From: Ectobius pallidus
Taxonomy: Eukaryota; Arthropoda; Insecta; Blattodea; Ectobiidae
Length of the DNA: 64,000 bases
Assembly: GCA_964059195.1 (NCBI GenBank)
Contig: CAXKWD010000005.1
Location: forward strand, 147,651,265 to 147,715,264
Direction of reading: 5' to 3'
The stretch's first letter is position 1. Every line of letters starts with the position of its first letter. This document shows positions 12,456 through 24,515 of the stretch, piece by piece. A program made the translations under genes and the position numbers. The notes under the pieces are model-generated. The model was not told the DNA's origin. It worked only from the letters and a program-made list of their open reading frames with translations, and did not search any database.

Positions 12456-12776
12456 GTCAGTGTATATAAAAATACTTTATTAAAGGAATTATTTTGTGGA
12501 ATTTTAGTTTTGGAAAATATTTTTGTTGTTATATTTTAATTCATTTTGCCAATTTTTTGCAATGTAAGAAACAACACTAGCTTACACATTTTTTTTTTTC
12601 AAAACTTTCTCATTTTCACTGAAAAATACCCCCTCTCTCCTTAGCAAGGAAAAGAAAAAAATACTACATACAGCAAAGTGATCATTTGATATTTATTTAT
12701 TTATTTTTATTTATTTAAGATAAATTATATTATTTTATTTATTTATTTATCCTTACGTATATGTATAATATGTATA

Positions 12777-12777
12777 T

Positions 12778-12831
<54 letters not shown>

Positions 12832-12832
12832 T
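12777..12832. repeat. (TG)n(TA)n compound microsatellite
   Basis: An alternating purine-pyrimidine run: (TG)n followed directly by (TA)n, within the 6.1-kb intron. Shorter AT runs occur at about 11404-11430 and 11793-11816. Confidence 0.95.
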
Positions 12833-14103
12833 ATATACCCTAGAACGTCTTTGATATACCCCGCAGTTTGAGCGGAAAAAAAATCAAAGTAAAATGTCGC
12901 ATAACCAAAAATGCTTGAGCAACCATGGCACATTGACCAAATCAAGAAACCATGTCCTCACCTTCGACACGGAACCGGAACTGGATCCGAAACCGGAACT
13001 TCCGTTTTCCTTTGCTGCCATGCTGATGTGGTTCAGGCATGTGGCGAACTGTCAATTAGAAGGTAAAATGTTTGGTTGAAACCTAAAGAGCAGCAGGAAT
13101 TCCAATTGACAGTGTGCTCGGGTCTCAAGGGAACCCAAAAAATCACTTAAGGCGTTCATGGAATTGAACATTTCAGCTCATCCAATGGCTGGATCGATCG
13201 GTTCAGGAAAAGATATAACATAACCTACAAAACTATGTACCGACTACCGAGGTTAAGCAGAGCAGTATGAGCCATTAACTGATATTTGAGGTTAGTATCG
13301 TAACCTACTCTACGATGTTAATGTGCTTTGTGATATATATATATATGGGGATGGTCCACCTCTCTACTACAAGTGATATTTTCATTTTAAAAGCACGGAA
13401 AACGACCAAATTTGATGTTATATTATCCTTTAAAACCTATAGATTCCATTTATAAGCACCATATATTTGTTCAAAGGTCCTAAATATAAGTAAAAACGTG
13501 AAGAAGTAGGGACAAAATTAACCTAAAATGGCGCTGGGAACTGCTGTCAAAACACGAATCTCCATGCGCTGGCCGATGTTCTGTTTTCATGCAATCGGTC
13601 ACGTGCTGATAATCCAATACTGGAAACCTAACGGTAAAAACCCGGTCTCAATGGCTCAGTCAGTATCGAGGCCGAGGTACCTATCGTATACGTAACTTCA
13701 TATCTACCCCAGGTTTTTCTGTATTGGGGGCTTCGCCCCCAAGCCCCACCAGGGGCTTCGCCCCTGGACCCCCTTCCTGCTTTCCACCAGACCCCTTCAA
13801 CCGAGGACGGTAACTTTGCATTAGCCCCGGATCCCCTGGACCCCTGGACCCCCTTCCAAGCTTCCATCAGACCCCCTTCACACCGGGAGCTTGGAGTGCG
13901 GTACTTATCATAAACTAACGGGGGAACCTAACCATATACCTCAAATGGAAAGCGTGAGAATATAGAACTATTGGTAGCACTGGAGAAGCCTTTGGGAAAA
14001 TGGCCGCCGGCCAATGGGAGTGTTGGTTCCCAACCGAGGGCCCGCATAACGATTGCAGCACGGCGCGTGGAATTGTAGTAGAGTCGTGGACCATACCCAT
14101 ATA

Positions 14104-14131
14104 TATATCGCCTATATATATAGGCGATATA
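14104..14131. repeat. 28-bp perfect palindrome
   Basis: The 28 bases are their own reverse complement, centred between 14117 and 14118, with the GC-bearing arm tatatcgcctatat. It could extrude as a cruciform. It has no evident partner feature. Confidence 0.9.
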
Positions 14132-14617
14132 CTTTTTCAGATCATTTTTACCTATACCTGTATGTGGTTTCCCATGATTTACATTTTCCCCTGGTTTACA
14201 TCACTATTTCTCTGGTCCCTTGGAAAACGTAAAACGTAAAACGTATGTATATATATATATATATATATATGGCAAAACGGAAGAATCTGGCATCTTGGCT
14301 TTCCATTATCCACTGTGCGTTGCCATAGCGATGGCTGATTCCCCTAGCCGGCCTTAAAACTGCCAGCTGCAACCTTTCCCCTCTATACTGCATGTTATAC
14401 TGCGCTATTAACTGCCCCTACTTTCCATGCGGGTCCCATTAGGGAGTAGGGGACTTGGGTGTAGTAAGTGTTTGGTTTTTCCCCATCTGTAATTAAAGTA
14501 CAATCACCCTTGCATCAGTAAGGCTCTTGGGAAAAAATAGTTTTATGCTGCCCGCTAGGCTCCTCCCGCGAACTGTCTAACGCGACCCGCCTCAGAAGGC
14601 GGGGTTTAGGGTTTTAT

Positions 14618-14800
14618 CGCAGAACAGATTCAATGTGAGACATAATCAACATCGCGCTATTCAGTATGTTGCTCCTAAACTAACATAACGTTGCTAACCT
14701 AACAAAACCTGTCACTGACCTAGAATTTACCTATCGTTATTTAACTAAATGCAGAAGCTTTTTACCCTTCCACACCTCTCATAAAACAGCGTTACGACTC
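14618..14800 (+). repeat. Interspersed repeat, copy 1
   Basis: It shares with 29365-29575, in the same orientation, the ordered blocks gctattcagtat, tgctcctaaactaa-like, cctgtcactgacctagaatt and atgcagaagcttttta. No reading frame, family unknown to me. In both places the repeat lies within about 0.6 kb of an RTE-like repeat copy. Confidence 0.7.
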
Positions 14801-15215
14801 TCAAGGAAGCCATGGTACAATAGGTGCGTCCGCAGGCTCGGAAGCAAGGGGAAGGAATCGGCGGGCTATTCAAGTCTAATCCAAATTCAGAATGCCCTCC
14901 TAAATTAATATCACTGTTCATAACCTAACTGCCAATGAACTAGAATTTCGGGAGAATTCATAATGCCCTACTAAATTAATAAAGTAATTTTAGTACGGTA
15001 CAATTGTAATTTTCGTAGCTGCAGCATCGGCACTAAGCAAGTATATAAAAGGCCGTGATAGGAGATGTAGGGGAAGCAAGCAGTAACGTGCGCATTGGCT
15101 CGGAATGGAGGGTCAGAAGGGAAACGAGCGGGTGGAGCTTTGCCGAGGGGCAGCATAAATCTATCTTTCGCCAGGCTCTTTTCACAGCCGACATAATATT
15201 TCACAATTATAATAA

Positions 15216-15562
15216 ACTAGCATGTGCCCACGGCTTCGCCCGCGATAATTATTTCAAAAATTAAAAATTAAGAGCATAATAGTTAAATCATTATAGCCTA
15301 TTTATTAACACCTAAATCACGTGGACTACATACCACGATTAGATAGCGTCGCCTGGTAAAAGCGACCTCAGATTCGAGTTCCTTGGCCCAGAATACCCCT
15401 GTAGGCTACAGTGAGTTTCATCCAAATCGAACAATGTTTGACCATATTTAGGCCTATATTGATTATCCCTCTTCCGTGTAGGTTGAAAATTTCATATGTC
15501 TTCGGGCCTTGATATTCTAAACAAATGAATCGTTCAGGATGGACTTACAAAATCAAGCGATC
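15216..15562 (+). repeat. RTE/SINE-like 3' repeat, tandem copy 1 (partial)
   Basis: It starts actagcatgtgcccacggc and carries the family's tagcgtcgcctggtaaaagc and gattcgagttccttggccca blocks. It breaks off at aatcaagcgatcg, where the next copy starts mid-sequence at cccgcgataattattt. The full family form ends with a gcggacagacagacag block and a ttttattaatatagat tail, which this copy lacks. Confidence 0.8.
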
Positions 15563-16160
15563 GCCCGCGATAATTATTTCAAAAATTAAAAATTAAGAGC
15601 ATAATAGTTAAATCATTATATTTATTAACACCTAAATCACGTGAATTACATACCAAGATTAGATAGCGTCGCCTGGTAAAAGCGATCTCAGATTCGAGTT
15701 CCTTGGCCCAGAAAATCCCTGTATAGTGAGTTTCGTCCAAATCGAACGATGTTTAACCATATTTAGGTCTATGTTGATTATCCCTCTTCCGTGTAGGTTG
15801 AAAATTTCATATGTCTACGGGCCTTGACATTCTAAACAAATGAATCGACCAGCGTGGGCTTACAACATGCGATGCTTTTATTTCCACGGTATGACAAAAA
15901 TAGCCAAAGCCAACTGCAATTGATTTGACATTGAAATGTATTACCGAAATCTGATGCTTCGACAGCGCTAAAATCACGTTTTCTGCCGTTTTTTCACTCA
16001 TAACTCGCGAACGAAAGCTAAAATTAAAAATTCGGCTTCGAGGTGCATTTGCCCACCTTTCAGTGCATCTATGTTTAAAATTTCAGATCTCTGCGTTCAG
16101 TAGATTTCGCTGGGCATCGTGGACAGACAGACAAACACGTCCTTTTATTATTATAAGATA
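15563..16160 (+). repeat. RTE/SINE-like 3' repeat, tandem copy 2
   Basis: A near repeat of copy 1 that continues through the conserved cataactcgcgaacgaaagc block and the gtggacagacagacaaacac block to a tttattattataagat tail. The join with copy 1 lies at shared gcgatcgcc-like bases, so the array may have arisen by local duplication rather than separate insertion. Confidence 0.8.
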
Positions 16161-16808
16161 ACATGTGCCCGCGGCTTACCCCACGATAATTATTTAAAAA
16201 ATTAAAAACTAAAAATTAAGAGCATAATAGTTAAATCATTATATTTATTAATGCCTAAATCACGTGGAGTGCATTCCACGATTAGGTAGCGTCCGCTGGT
16301 AAAAGTGACCTCAGATTCGAGTTCCTTGGCCCAGAAAACCCCTGTATAGTGAGTTTCGTTCAAATCGAACAATGTTTGACCATATTTAGGGTTGATTATC
16401 CTTCTTCCGTGTAGGTTGAAAATGTCATATGTCTGTGGGCCTTGACACTCTAAACAAATGAATCGTCTAGGATGGACTAACAAAATCAAGCGATCGCATT
16501 GCTTTTATTTCCAAGGTATGAGGTATGATGACAAAAATAGCCAAACTGTAAGTGATTTGATATTGAAATTTATTACTGAAACTGATGCTTCGAAAACGCA
16601 AAAAATGCATGTTTTTTGCTCATTTTTCACTCATAACTCACGAACGAAAGGGAAAATTAAAATTCCGGCTTCGAGGTGCACATTCCGACCCCTTAGTCCG
16701 CCTATGTATAAAATTTCAGATCTCTGCATTGAGTAGATTTCGCTGGGCATCGCGGACAGACAGACAGACACAGACGGAGGACAGACACTTCCTTTTATTA
16801 ATATAGAT
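16161..16808 (+). repeat. RTE/SINE-like 3' repeat, tandem copy 3
   Basis: The third head-to-tail copy, starting acatgtgcccgcggctt and ending ttttattaatatagat. It also holds the cataactcacgaacgaaagg block and a gcggacagacagacagacac run. Shape and tail are typical of truncated 3' ends of RTE-type non-LTR elements in insects; the clade is from memory. Confidence 0.8.
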
Positions 16809-16869
16809 GACCCTTGCACCAAAACTGCTATTTCTCATGTATTAAGCCTCTCTAAACTTAAATAGATGC

Positions 16870-17175
16870 ATTTTCCCTTCACATTCATAGTGGTTAAGGC
16901 TGCTGGTTACAGTGAAAGTGGTCTTGGGTTCAAATACCAGTTGATGCGTAAAATCTACTGTTAGGAATAGGTCCCAAATGGGGTAGGTAGAGTGAAGAGA
17001 AGGTGAGAGAAAGGGAAGACAAGAAGAGAAGAAAGGAGAAATAAATTATTAAATTTATTCCCAGTTTCACCTTCTGCCTACTAGATGGTGTTGCAGCCTG
17101 GCGTTCCTAGTAGTTAAAATCACGCCACTAGGTGGGTCCCATTAGTGAGTAGGAGTGGGGGGCTAGGGTGTCACA
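16870..17175 (+). repeat. tRNA-derived SINE, family A copy 1
   Basis: The head gtggttaaggctgctggtta resembles a Pol III A box, and GGTTCAAATACC at 16927-16938 is a good B box at the expected distance. The body holds ggaataggtcccaaat and a purine-rich gagaaaggg tract. The 3' part (ggtgggtcccattagtgagt) recurs at about 14430 as well. Confidence 0.75.
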
Positions 17176-18239
17176 GATTCTTCAGTTTTCACATATATAT
17201 ATATAGGCTACAGTACATCAGGGAAGTTTCTCCACAGCGGCTACATGCTGGAAAAAGTGCTAGCATCAGCAGTTATGTTGGCAGCATGAACTTTTATAAA
17301 AACAAGTTGTCAATTATGTACTCACTATTAACAGCCAATCATAGCATATGCTGGAAGTGTTATCCTCATGCTTGCAGGCAGACTTCAACTCCTTGCATAA
17401 TTGACTGCACATAGCTATTTAATGATTTTTCACTTTAAGTTTATTGATCGTTTTCAGATTGGTTTTATACACTTGAGATTTTACTGCACCCCAACGGAAA
17501 TAATCTCAAAATTTATTTATAAATCAAATCTCGAACAGCTTACAGATTTGGACACCTTGAATCTGGAAATTGTTCCTGAAAGTTTAGTCTTAAGTTTTCC
17601 ATGTAGCCTACTGATCACACTTGGCGAAAAACATGTTCAGTACTGTTCATTATACCAGAATACTGTTGCACTATCACAATATTCGATCTAAATGCTTGCA
17701 CACTGCAATACGCACTGATTAGTAACTACCCTAACACAAAGCACCGAATGATAAAAGTTTCAATGATCTCTGGCTGCCTGCTTTCTACTGCCAACTTAAA
17801 GATGCAGACATGGGCTCAGCATGATGCAGAGAGAATTCCCTATATCTAATTATATGTAGGCCTACTAAATAGATATTAGAGAGTACAAACATATTGTACA
17901 ATTCATTTTACAATTGGTAATGGAACAGAGAGAACACAACATAATATGAAGGTACTTTTGCTATTAAAGTACATGACCCCATGGCTACTAATATGGTACG
18001 GTACGGTAATGAATTGTTTGGGCTAAAGACAACTTTAAGTTGTGCACCGGCCAAGCTCCGCCAGCTGCTTCCCCTCGCTTCTGAGCCTTGCGTGCACACC
18101 TCACTATTGTATCCATCATATAGGCCTACGCATAAAAATAGGCCTATACAAAATCACAGTGTTACAAAAGTGACCCTTGCATCATATCAAAAGTACACGA
18201 AATAAAAAAGATATTCCGAAAATGACCCTAGACCAAAAC

Positions 18240-18510
18240 AGTTATTTCTCATGTACTGTAATGCTCAGCAATCGCTTGTGGTGTTGTGGTTAAGGCTACT
18301 GGTTACGGTGCTAGTGGTCACAAGTTCAAATCCAGTTTGATCCAAAATATATGGTAAGGAATAGGTCCCAAATAGGTAGGGCGAAGAGGGGGCAAGAGAA
18401 AAGGAGGAAGAGGGTGGAAAAGATAGAGAAAAAGAAGATAATGGAGAAAGTATTTAATGTTTTCCTAGTTTCGCCTTTCCCATAATAGATGGCGTTGGTA
18501 GTAGTTAAGT
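18240..18510 (+). repeat. tRNA-derived SINE, family A copy 2
   Basis: A second copy in the same orientation, with gtggttaaggctactggtta as A box region, AGTTCAAATCC at 18323-18333 as B box, then ggaataggtcccaaataggt and a purine-rich tract. It ends fewer than 100 bases upstream of the Cav3 exon at 18597. The unrelated-looking leader (ccaaaac.gttatttctcatgta) is also shared with copy 1. Confidence 0.75.
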
Positions 18511-18596
18511 AGAGACACGCCTAGTAGCTGCTGTTTTAGTTGGTGGGAAGAGCCTAGAGCACGACCTAATATTTTTTTCCCCCATTGTGTGTTCAG

Positions 18597-18834
18597 ATGG
18601 AAGATGAATTGGATATGGAATGTGAGTTGGAGCGAGAATTGGCAGCTGAGCAGGAGGAGCTACTGGAAGAAGCAGAGGAAGAGCTTTGCATGCAACAAGC
18701 CATAGAAATGGCTCTAGACCACGAGAAGCAACAGCAAGAACTACAAGGGAAGAAATCGCTCAGCAAGGTGCTATCATTGCCTGCTAACTTCACATTCTCA
18801 TCTCCTCGTGGAAGTTTGGATATACAAGATGGAG
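18597..18834 (+). CDS. Ca-alpha1T: Cav3 exon: proximal C-terminal tail
   Basis: The exon follows gtgttcag after a 6.1-kb intron and ends GGA G before gttcgt. Its first 45 or so residues are strongly acidic and helical (MEDELDMECELERELAAEQE onward). A serine-rich part follows (LSLPANFTFSSPRGSLDIQD). The acidic helix after IVS6 matches the position of the EELEAELELE-type stretch in vertebrate Cav3. The last base joins AT of the next exon to make aspartate. Confidence 0.9.
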
Positions 18835-19398
18835 GTTCGTATGAAAAATTTCTATGTTAGTACGGTCATGCTTCAGAGCCCTGTAGTGAATCCACAGCTT
18901 TTGGTTTAGAAATGTAGAAATATTTTAGTATAACTTAAACATTTTGGGGTTCGCTGCTGCATAGTTGCTTGAAGTACTGTGCTACTAACTTGGACACTCA
19001 AAGAGGTCTGTGAAATTGGCAAGATGTAAAAACACAGATTGTTCTCAATTTGACAAATATTGGGGACAGTCTGTCAAGTTCTCCCTTTGGTGATTTTTTT
19101 CCTCCCACTTGAAAAATGGCCAAAATTCATGTTATTTTTTTTCTTCCAAACTTGTAGAATCCATATGTAAGCACACTTTCCTTTTACCAATATTCTGAAT
19201 ATAAGCAAAATTGCTATCAAGTTCACTGAAAACTAACCTAAAATGGTGCACTAAACAGTGGCGGCCGGTGACAAAAACACTGTGTGTGCTACAGTTTGAA
19301 CATGCACAAAATAAAATGTAACATGCCACTCACCTAATGTCGAAAAATGAAGTCCATGCGGCGCTCCTTCATACTGCAGAATTTATCGATTACTATGA

Positions 19399-19801
19399 CT
19401 TAGGTTTTATTCTGGGTGCATTTTTTACGGGGCCTAGGTCTGAAATTCTGAGTGCATTTTTTTACGAGGCTTAGGTCTGAAATTCTGGGTGCATTTTTTA
19501 CGGGGCTTAGGTCTGAAATTCTGGGTGCATTTTTACTGGCTTTGGTCTGAAATTCTGGGTGAATTTTTTTTACGGGGCTTAGGTCTGAAATTCTGGGTGC
19601 ATTTTTTTTACTGGACTTAGGTTTTTTGGGTGCAAATTTTTACTGGGCATACGTTTTTCTGGGTGCATTTTTCACTGGGCTTAGGTTTTTCTGGGTGCAT
19701 TTTTTTTACTGGGCTTAGGTTTTTTGTGGGTGCATTTCTTTTACTGGGCTTAGGTTTTTTGTAGGTGCATTTTTTTTACTTGGCTTAGGTTTTTCTGGGT
19801 G
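19399..19801 (+). repeat. Minisatellite of about 12 units, two unit types
   Basis: Tandem units of about 33-36 bases, each holding ttctgggtgcattttt and ac(g/t)gggcttagg. The first six or so carry ggtctgaaattctgggtgca; the later ones have ggttttt(c)tgggtgcattt instead. It lies in the intron between the first two C-terminal exons. Confidence 0.9.
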
Positions 19802-21963
19802 TGGGCCTTCCTAATTGTTTTACCTCAATTTTTTCTTCCATACTACTTCTAGAGAAGGGATAAGTAATTAAACTATCTACTGTATTCATTTTTCACAGTC
19901 ACAGCAATAACTCTGAACATGTACATACACGCACCACGAAATATACTTAATACCTTTCCACTAGCGGTTCTTTCCTGTTAACAGTTCGCACTTCGCACAG
20001 AAACTAGAATGCAGTTTCACAATTGAGAGGGTGTCTGGTCACTCTGTCCCCAGACATAAGATTGTACTAACTTACCCTTCGTCAGTCGCTGAGCTGGCGT
20101 GCGCGTTAAATTAACTTCCCTCGGCGCTAAAAATTAATCCTAATACAGCGTTACTGCCATTAAATAATATTTTATTACAATATTTGTGAGTAGTTTTTAA
20201 GCATTCAGTTTCTTCTTAAAAGTTCTCGCAATTCAACTCCACTGTGTAATATATAGAGGAAAATTTATCCTGGGCGGGAATGGGAACTGGGTTTTAGGTT
20301 TGTACGTAAATACATACTAAGCTAAAACCTAGCTATTTATATGTACTCATTGAATTAAGCTAACAAATCTATGAGGCTAATATTAACTATAGATTTAGCT
20401 ATTGAAGATAAGCTGTCTCATATTTTCATAAAATTTAATTTCAAGCCACGGTATCCTGAATTGCTACTAATTTCGTATTAAAACAATCGATTACATTGTA
20501 GAAACCAACCTGGCCTACAAAACTGCACGTCAAGAAAAGCCGCCATCAATAAGATGTGTTACTAAGGACTGTTCCTACTTGCAGAACAACCTTCAAAATA
20601 TCCACCCCAATTGCCAAACAAGAGGTCATCAACTCACCACCAGTTTCTTGTAAGGCATGCAGCATACCTATAGGGGGCCAGGTTCTACTAGATTCATAGC
20701 TCCAACGAGGCGGTTTTCATGCTAACAGCGGCAAATATACACTCCGCCTCAGGGCACTTTCCAGGCCTCGGTCATCAAGCAGGGCAGCGCTACTGGGGGA
20801 CAGAGCACACTGCAGTATAATGCATAGCAACTCAATCTGACCGCCCGACGTTGTGAGGGATAGCGCATATGTTATAACGGTTGGAAATCTAAGATGAACA
20901 AAATTTTATAAACATATTTTTAACAGAATATTGGCAATTTTTGTTAACTAATCAACAGTACTTTATTTAACGAAATGAACAGTGTGCTATAGCACAGTAG
21001 CACATTAACACCGGCCGCCCCTGGCACTAAAATGTTGTAAACTGATACATCGTCTGCTTGTGCAGTGTTCAGCTGCAGCAGTAGATAGAGTTGATGGGTC
21101 ATATGGTGCGAAAGCAGGGCTCCCAAAATCATGGTGGTCTGTAGTGGTCAGTCGCTGTTGCTGTCATCTGGATAACTTCTGGAGTAGTTTCATTTAAACC
21201 CCCTTCTCATTTAAACTTCATTATTTAAACTCGATTATTTCTTGTGAACGAACTTAGTTTTTTCATTTAACTTTAATTGTTTCTTGGGGGCTCTGCCCCA
21301 AACCCTTTTCATTTAAACTTCTCATTTTAATTTTATTTTTTCTTGGGGCTCCGCTCCCAAACTCCCTTTTCATTTAAACTCCATTATTTCAAGTATATCT
21401 AGTAGATTAATTTAGATTCAATGTAGATTACTGTATATGGATTCAATGTGACAAATTTACCTGAACTCATTCATGTTCATTATGTTATGCTCGACTCTAA
21501 ACTGAAATTTTGACCTTAAACTTAACACTGAACTATGATTTGAAATTTAACACTGAACTATATTTTGAAGCTTAACACGTAGTGTTGAATTTGAACACAC
21601 TTATAGGCCTACCGTGAAAATGAAAGATGAACTGTGCAATGTGATTTTTGTGTGATATTTGGAGTGATTGTTGTGACAGTCACACCTGGCAACCTTTAAT
21701 ATAGCCTATATATAGATATAATGCAGGTTTTTATTTAAAATAACACCACCAAATTAATAACACTGAAATATTAAAATTTTAAAAACAAACTTTCCTTAAA
21801 AATAAAACCACTTGCACAGACCTTTTTCATTCACAAATGAGTTCAGCCATTTGAGCACATTAATCGTACATAGGCCTATAGACAATACATAAGTTCCAGC
21901 CATTATAAAATTTATTTGGTTCTTCAGCTTTGTTTATAAATTTATATGTTATCTCCTTTCTAG
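19802..21963 (+). other. Intron with short tandem repeats, no gene seen
   Basis: At 21190-21390 the phrase tttcatttaaact recurs about five times with ggggctc(t/c)gc(t)ccc hairpin-like inserts, as a degenerate tandem repeat of roughly 65 bases. The rest, 19802-21180, is unremarkable and holds no supported reading frame. Confidence 0.5.
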
Positions 21964-22220
21964 ATACCACCACAATGCAAATTCGTGAGAGAAGGCGCGG
22001 GTCGTCAAACTCCAATGAATTCAGTCAGTATTTACACAGTCATCGAAACCGCCATGCAAAGAGGCGTCAGACGTTCCACTCCCACCAAGGGCTACTTCTT
22101 CCTCCTGGCATTCCTCCTGCGTATCCTGCTACAGGTTATACTGCAGTCTACAGTTCATCTTCAAATATGGAGGACAGAATGCCTCCCAGACCTCCACAGC
22201 AGGATGAAAGCAGATCATGG
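21964..22220 (+). CDS. Ca-alpha1T: Cav3 exon: middle C-terminal tail
   Basis: The exon runs from a cctttctag acceptor to gtaagt, two bases plus 85 codons. The first bases complete the aspartate begun in the previous exon, and the end is phase 0. It encodes a basic stretch (MQIRERRRGSSNSN and HRNRHAKRRQTFHSHQG) followed by proline-rich sequence (LLLPPGIPPAYPATG, MPPRPPQQDESRSW). Low complexity means homology support is weaker than for the membrane exons; phase and splice sites carry the call. Confidence 0.82.
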
Positions 22221-22302
22221 GTAAGTAATATTTCCAGAATTTCTAATAAAATTGTATTTGTTGTGTGTAGCTTTGTGTCAGTTAACCTTATTTAGCACCA
22301 GT

Positions 22303-23060
22303 GATGGGAAAAGTACAACAAAAAAAAGAGTAATTGGGCTGAAATACAATTACCTGAAAGACATCTTATTTAATTATAATTACAAATTACTTTTCAAAAG
22401 TAATCTGTAAAATTAAAATTACCGTATTTACTTGTGTAATGGATGCCCCCCATTATGAATGCACCCCAACTTTTCACATTAAAAATAAGAATTCCCTGCA
22501 TAATAGCTGCATTTTTTTTTTTTTAAAGAGAATCATAATGATATCTAAAGTTGTAAAATTGGATGGCCTGATTATCTTTGAATTCAACTTTTTAAACAAC
22601 ACTGCATGGAAATACAGTAATCGTAATTACACACAAAATACCAGTACACTGAACGATTGTCGATTAATATCACAGTAGGTCATCTGCAGTAGACAGTTGT
22701 GTTGATAAACTTGTGTTCGGACAATAGAAAAGAACCGATCAAAGATTCAAGTTATACAGCGAGTTTTAGGCTTAAAGTAAGAAAGAACATGGTAATAGAG
22801 CGGCTGGACGAGAATTCAGTGTCTGAGTGTAATGTGCATAAGTGTTTCTCGACTCTTTATGATGCAACTGCTATTGATCGTTACATGTACAATATAATCG
22901 ATATATAAATTAATCACGGCTGCTATATCAGTACCTATGCTATTGAATGTTAACTCTTTTAATACATGTTTCTTTCACTAAAATTATTTCCTCACGTAAA
23001 AGATGCACCCTAGTTTTTTGTTATAAAAATCTGGGGGGGAAAGTGCGGGTAAAAACAAAA
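22303..23060 (+). repeat. Fragments of interspersed repeats in the last Cav3 intron region
   Basis: At 22303 the phrase cagtgatgggaaaagtac begins a run similar to 50479 and to the reverse strand of about 63127. At 22426 accgtatttacttgtgtaat starts a second repeat whose weakly inverted counterpart (agtgcgggtaaa) lies near 23040. Both look like DNA-transposon ends, but neither element can be closed with confidence. Confidence 0.4.
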
Positions 23061-23189
23061 TATCATTACCCAAAAATTCTTTTTTTTGTTCGTTTGTTTT
23101 GGGCACAATCAACACTATACTGCAGTCCATGTTTACAAAGGAAATACCACTAATAAAAACTAATTGAAGAGGCTATACAACAAACAAAT

Positions 23190-23345
23190 GCATTCGGGTG
23201 GTCCCAGGTCCCAGGTCCCGTGACTGGTCAATTTGATATGGGTCTTTTCATGGTTTCCCCAGTGTCGTAAAGGCAAATGTCAAATTGGATATTTACTTAT
23301 CATGACTCATCCCTGCTATTTCATCCTGTCTCATATTCATTTAAA
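23190..23345 (+). repeat. SINE-like repeat, family B copy 1 (partial)
   Basis: It shares the ordered blocks tttttcatggtttcccca, cg(t)aaaggcaaa, ttccata-like and catc.ctgctatttcatcctg with 52490-52690. The tRNA-like head is poorly kept in this copy. Confidence 0.55.
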
Positions 23346-24515
23346 TTAATATCATTTGAAATTTATTGGTGCCATAAAGCACACCAACAATAGAAAATAG
23401 TTGAGCATCATTAGTTGCATGGCCTATTGGTATCCACCTAGTACCTTGAACTCCTGATATGGCCTTCATGCTCAAAGAAGTACAAATATTAGCTGATTTT
23501 TTTAAAAAACAAACACATAATATCTCCAATTCACTTGCTACTTCATTATAGTTTATTACTTACTCGTAACCACTTTTCGAGAGGACTCCTCTTATCTTCA
23601 GCTATGTCCAACTGCCGACCTTCCGTCTTGTACCACCCTATGTTGCTACTGCGATTTGAGTTTTCCAATTAGACCTAACTCATTCTCCTTTTAGACGTAG
23701 ACGTTTTTAAGGCGATTCTTGTGTTTCTGTATATATATAAGTATATATGGTCAGCTGAATCGGATGATGAACATTCTTAAGCTTCCTAGACTGTGTCGTA
23801 ATCAAAGATCCATAGGCCTACATGTGTAGCTACCACGGACTTTTTAATTTCCCCCTAGCGAAAATTTCTGAAGTGTTCTCTCTATCTAACATTGAGGTTC
23901 CTTTTTGTTTTGCCTGTGTGTACGTTATCACAGTCATTACATGTGGCCTTATCAGATTTTTGTCTTAGTCAAAGAAATCAATTTGAAAGACAGTGAATTT
24001 CAAGAGCAGGCTCTTCATTTCCTAAGATAACAAAATGCTTATTAGATTTTAAAATTTCATTTTAAGTTTTTACATTTAAGGAAGAATGTAATTGTAAATT
24101 ACATGGATTAATGTAAATCCATGGAAAATCTAGGGACAAAAAGATAGATCTGGTAACCTTAATATAAAGAGCATGTTAGCATGTGAGTGATTGTGATCTC
24201 AAATAGAGTTGAGTCCATATAAGTTATATGAGTTGTACGTATAGTTATTCGGAGTGTATGTTCAAGAACCTGTGATTGTGACAAGTGCATGTTAATTTAC
24301 GTAAGATTGCAACCTCAATGCACTTGTGTCCATTGCATCTAAGTTATATGAATGTCAATTAGGATCAGAATAACACTTTTTTGTATTGCATGAGATGTTG
24401 AGCCGATGTCAGTTATGATTATAATATACTTCTGCACACATATTTGAAGCACTTAAATGCATCTCTATAAAAGAGATATCAAAATGCACTTTAAAAGATT
24501 TGTGACCTCCTTATA

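Larger units (their letters stand above)
12833..15215. other. GC-richer repeat-derived block in the C-terminal intron
   Basis: This stretch is clearly richer in G and C than the surrounding intron. It contains hairpins of the form gggggcttcgccccc near 13730-13765, a roughly 37-base direct repeat of ctggacccccttcc... at about 13765 and 13842, a 28-base palindrome at 14104, and an (AT)n run at 14247-14270. No long reading frame. I could not find terminal repeats for it as a whole. Confidence 0.5.

Noticed and set aside
16927..16938. B box as evidence of a true tRNA gene
   Set aside because: The sequence around it cannot fold into a tRNA cloverleaf and the same block recurs at 18240-18510, so it is a SINE.
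21985..22224. Plus-strand frame starting MREGAGRQTPMNS in the C-terminal exon
   Set aside because: It is in a different frame from the one fixed by the splice phases on both sides.
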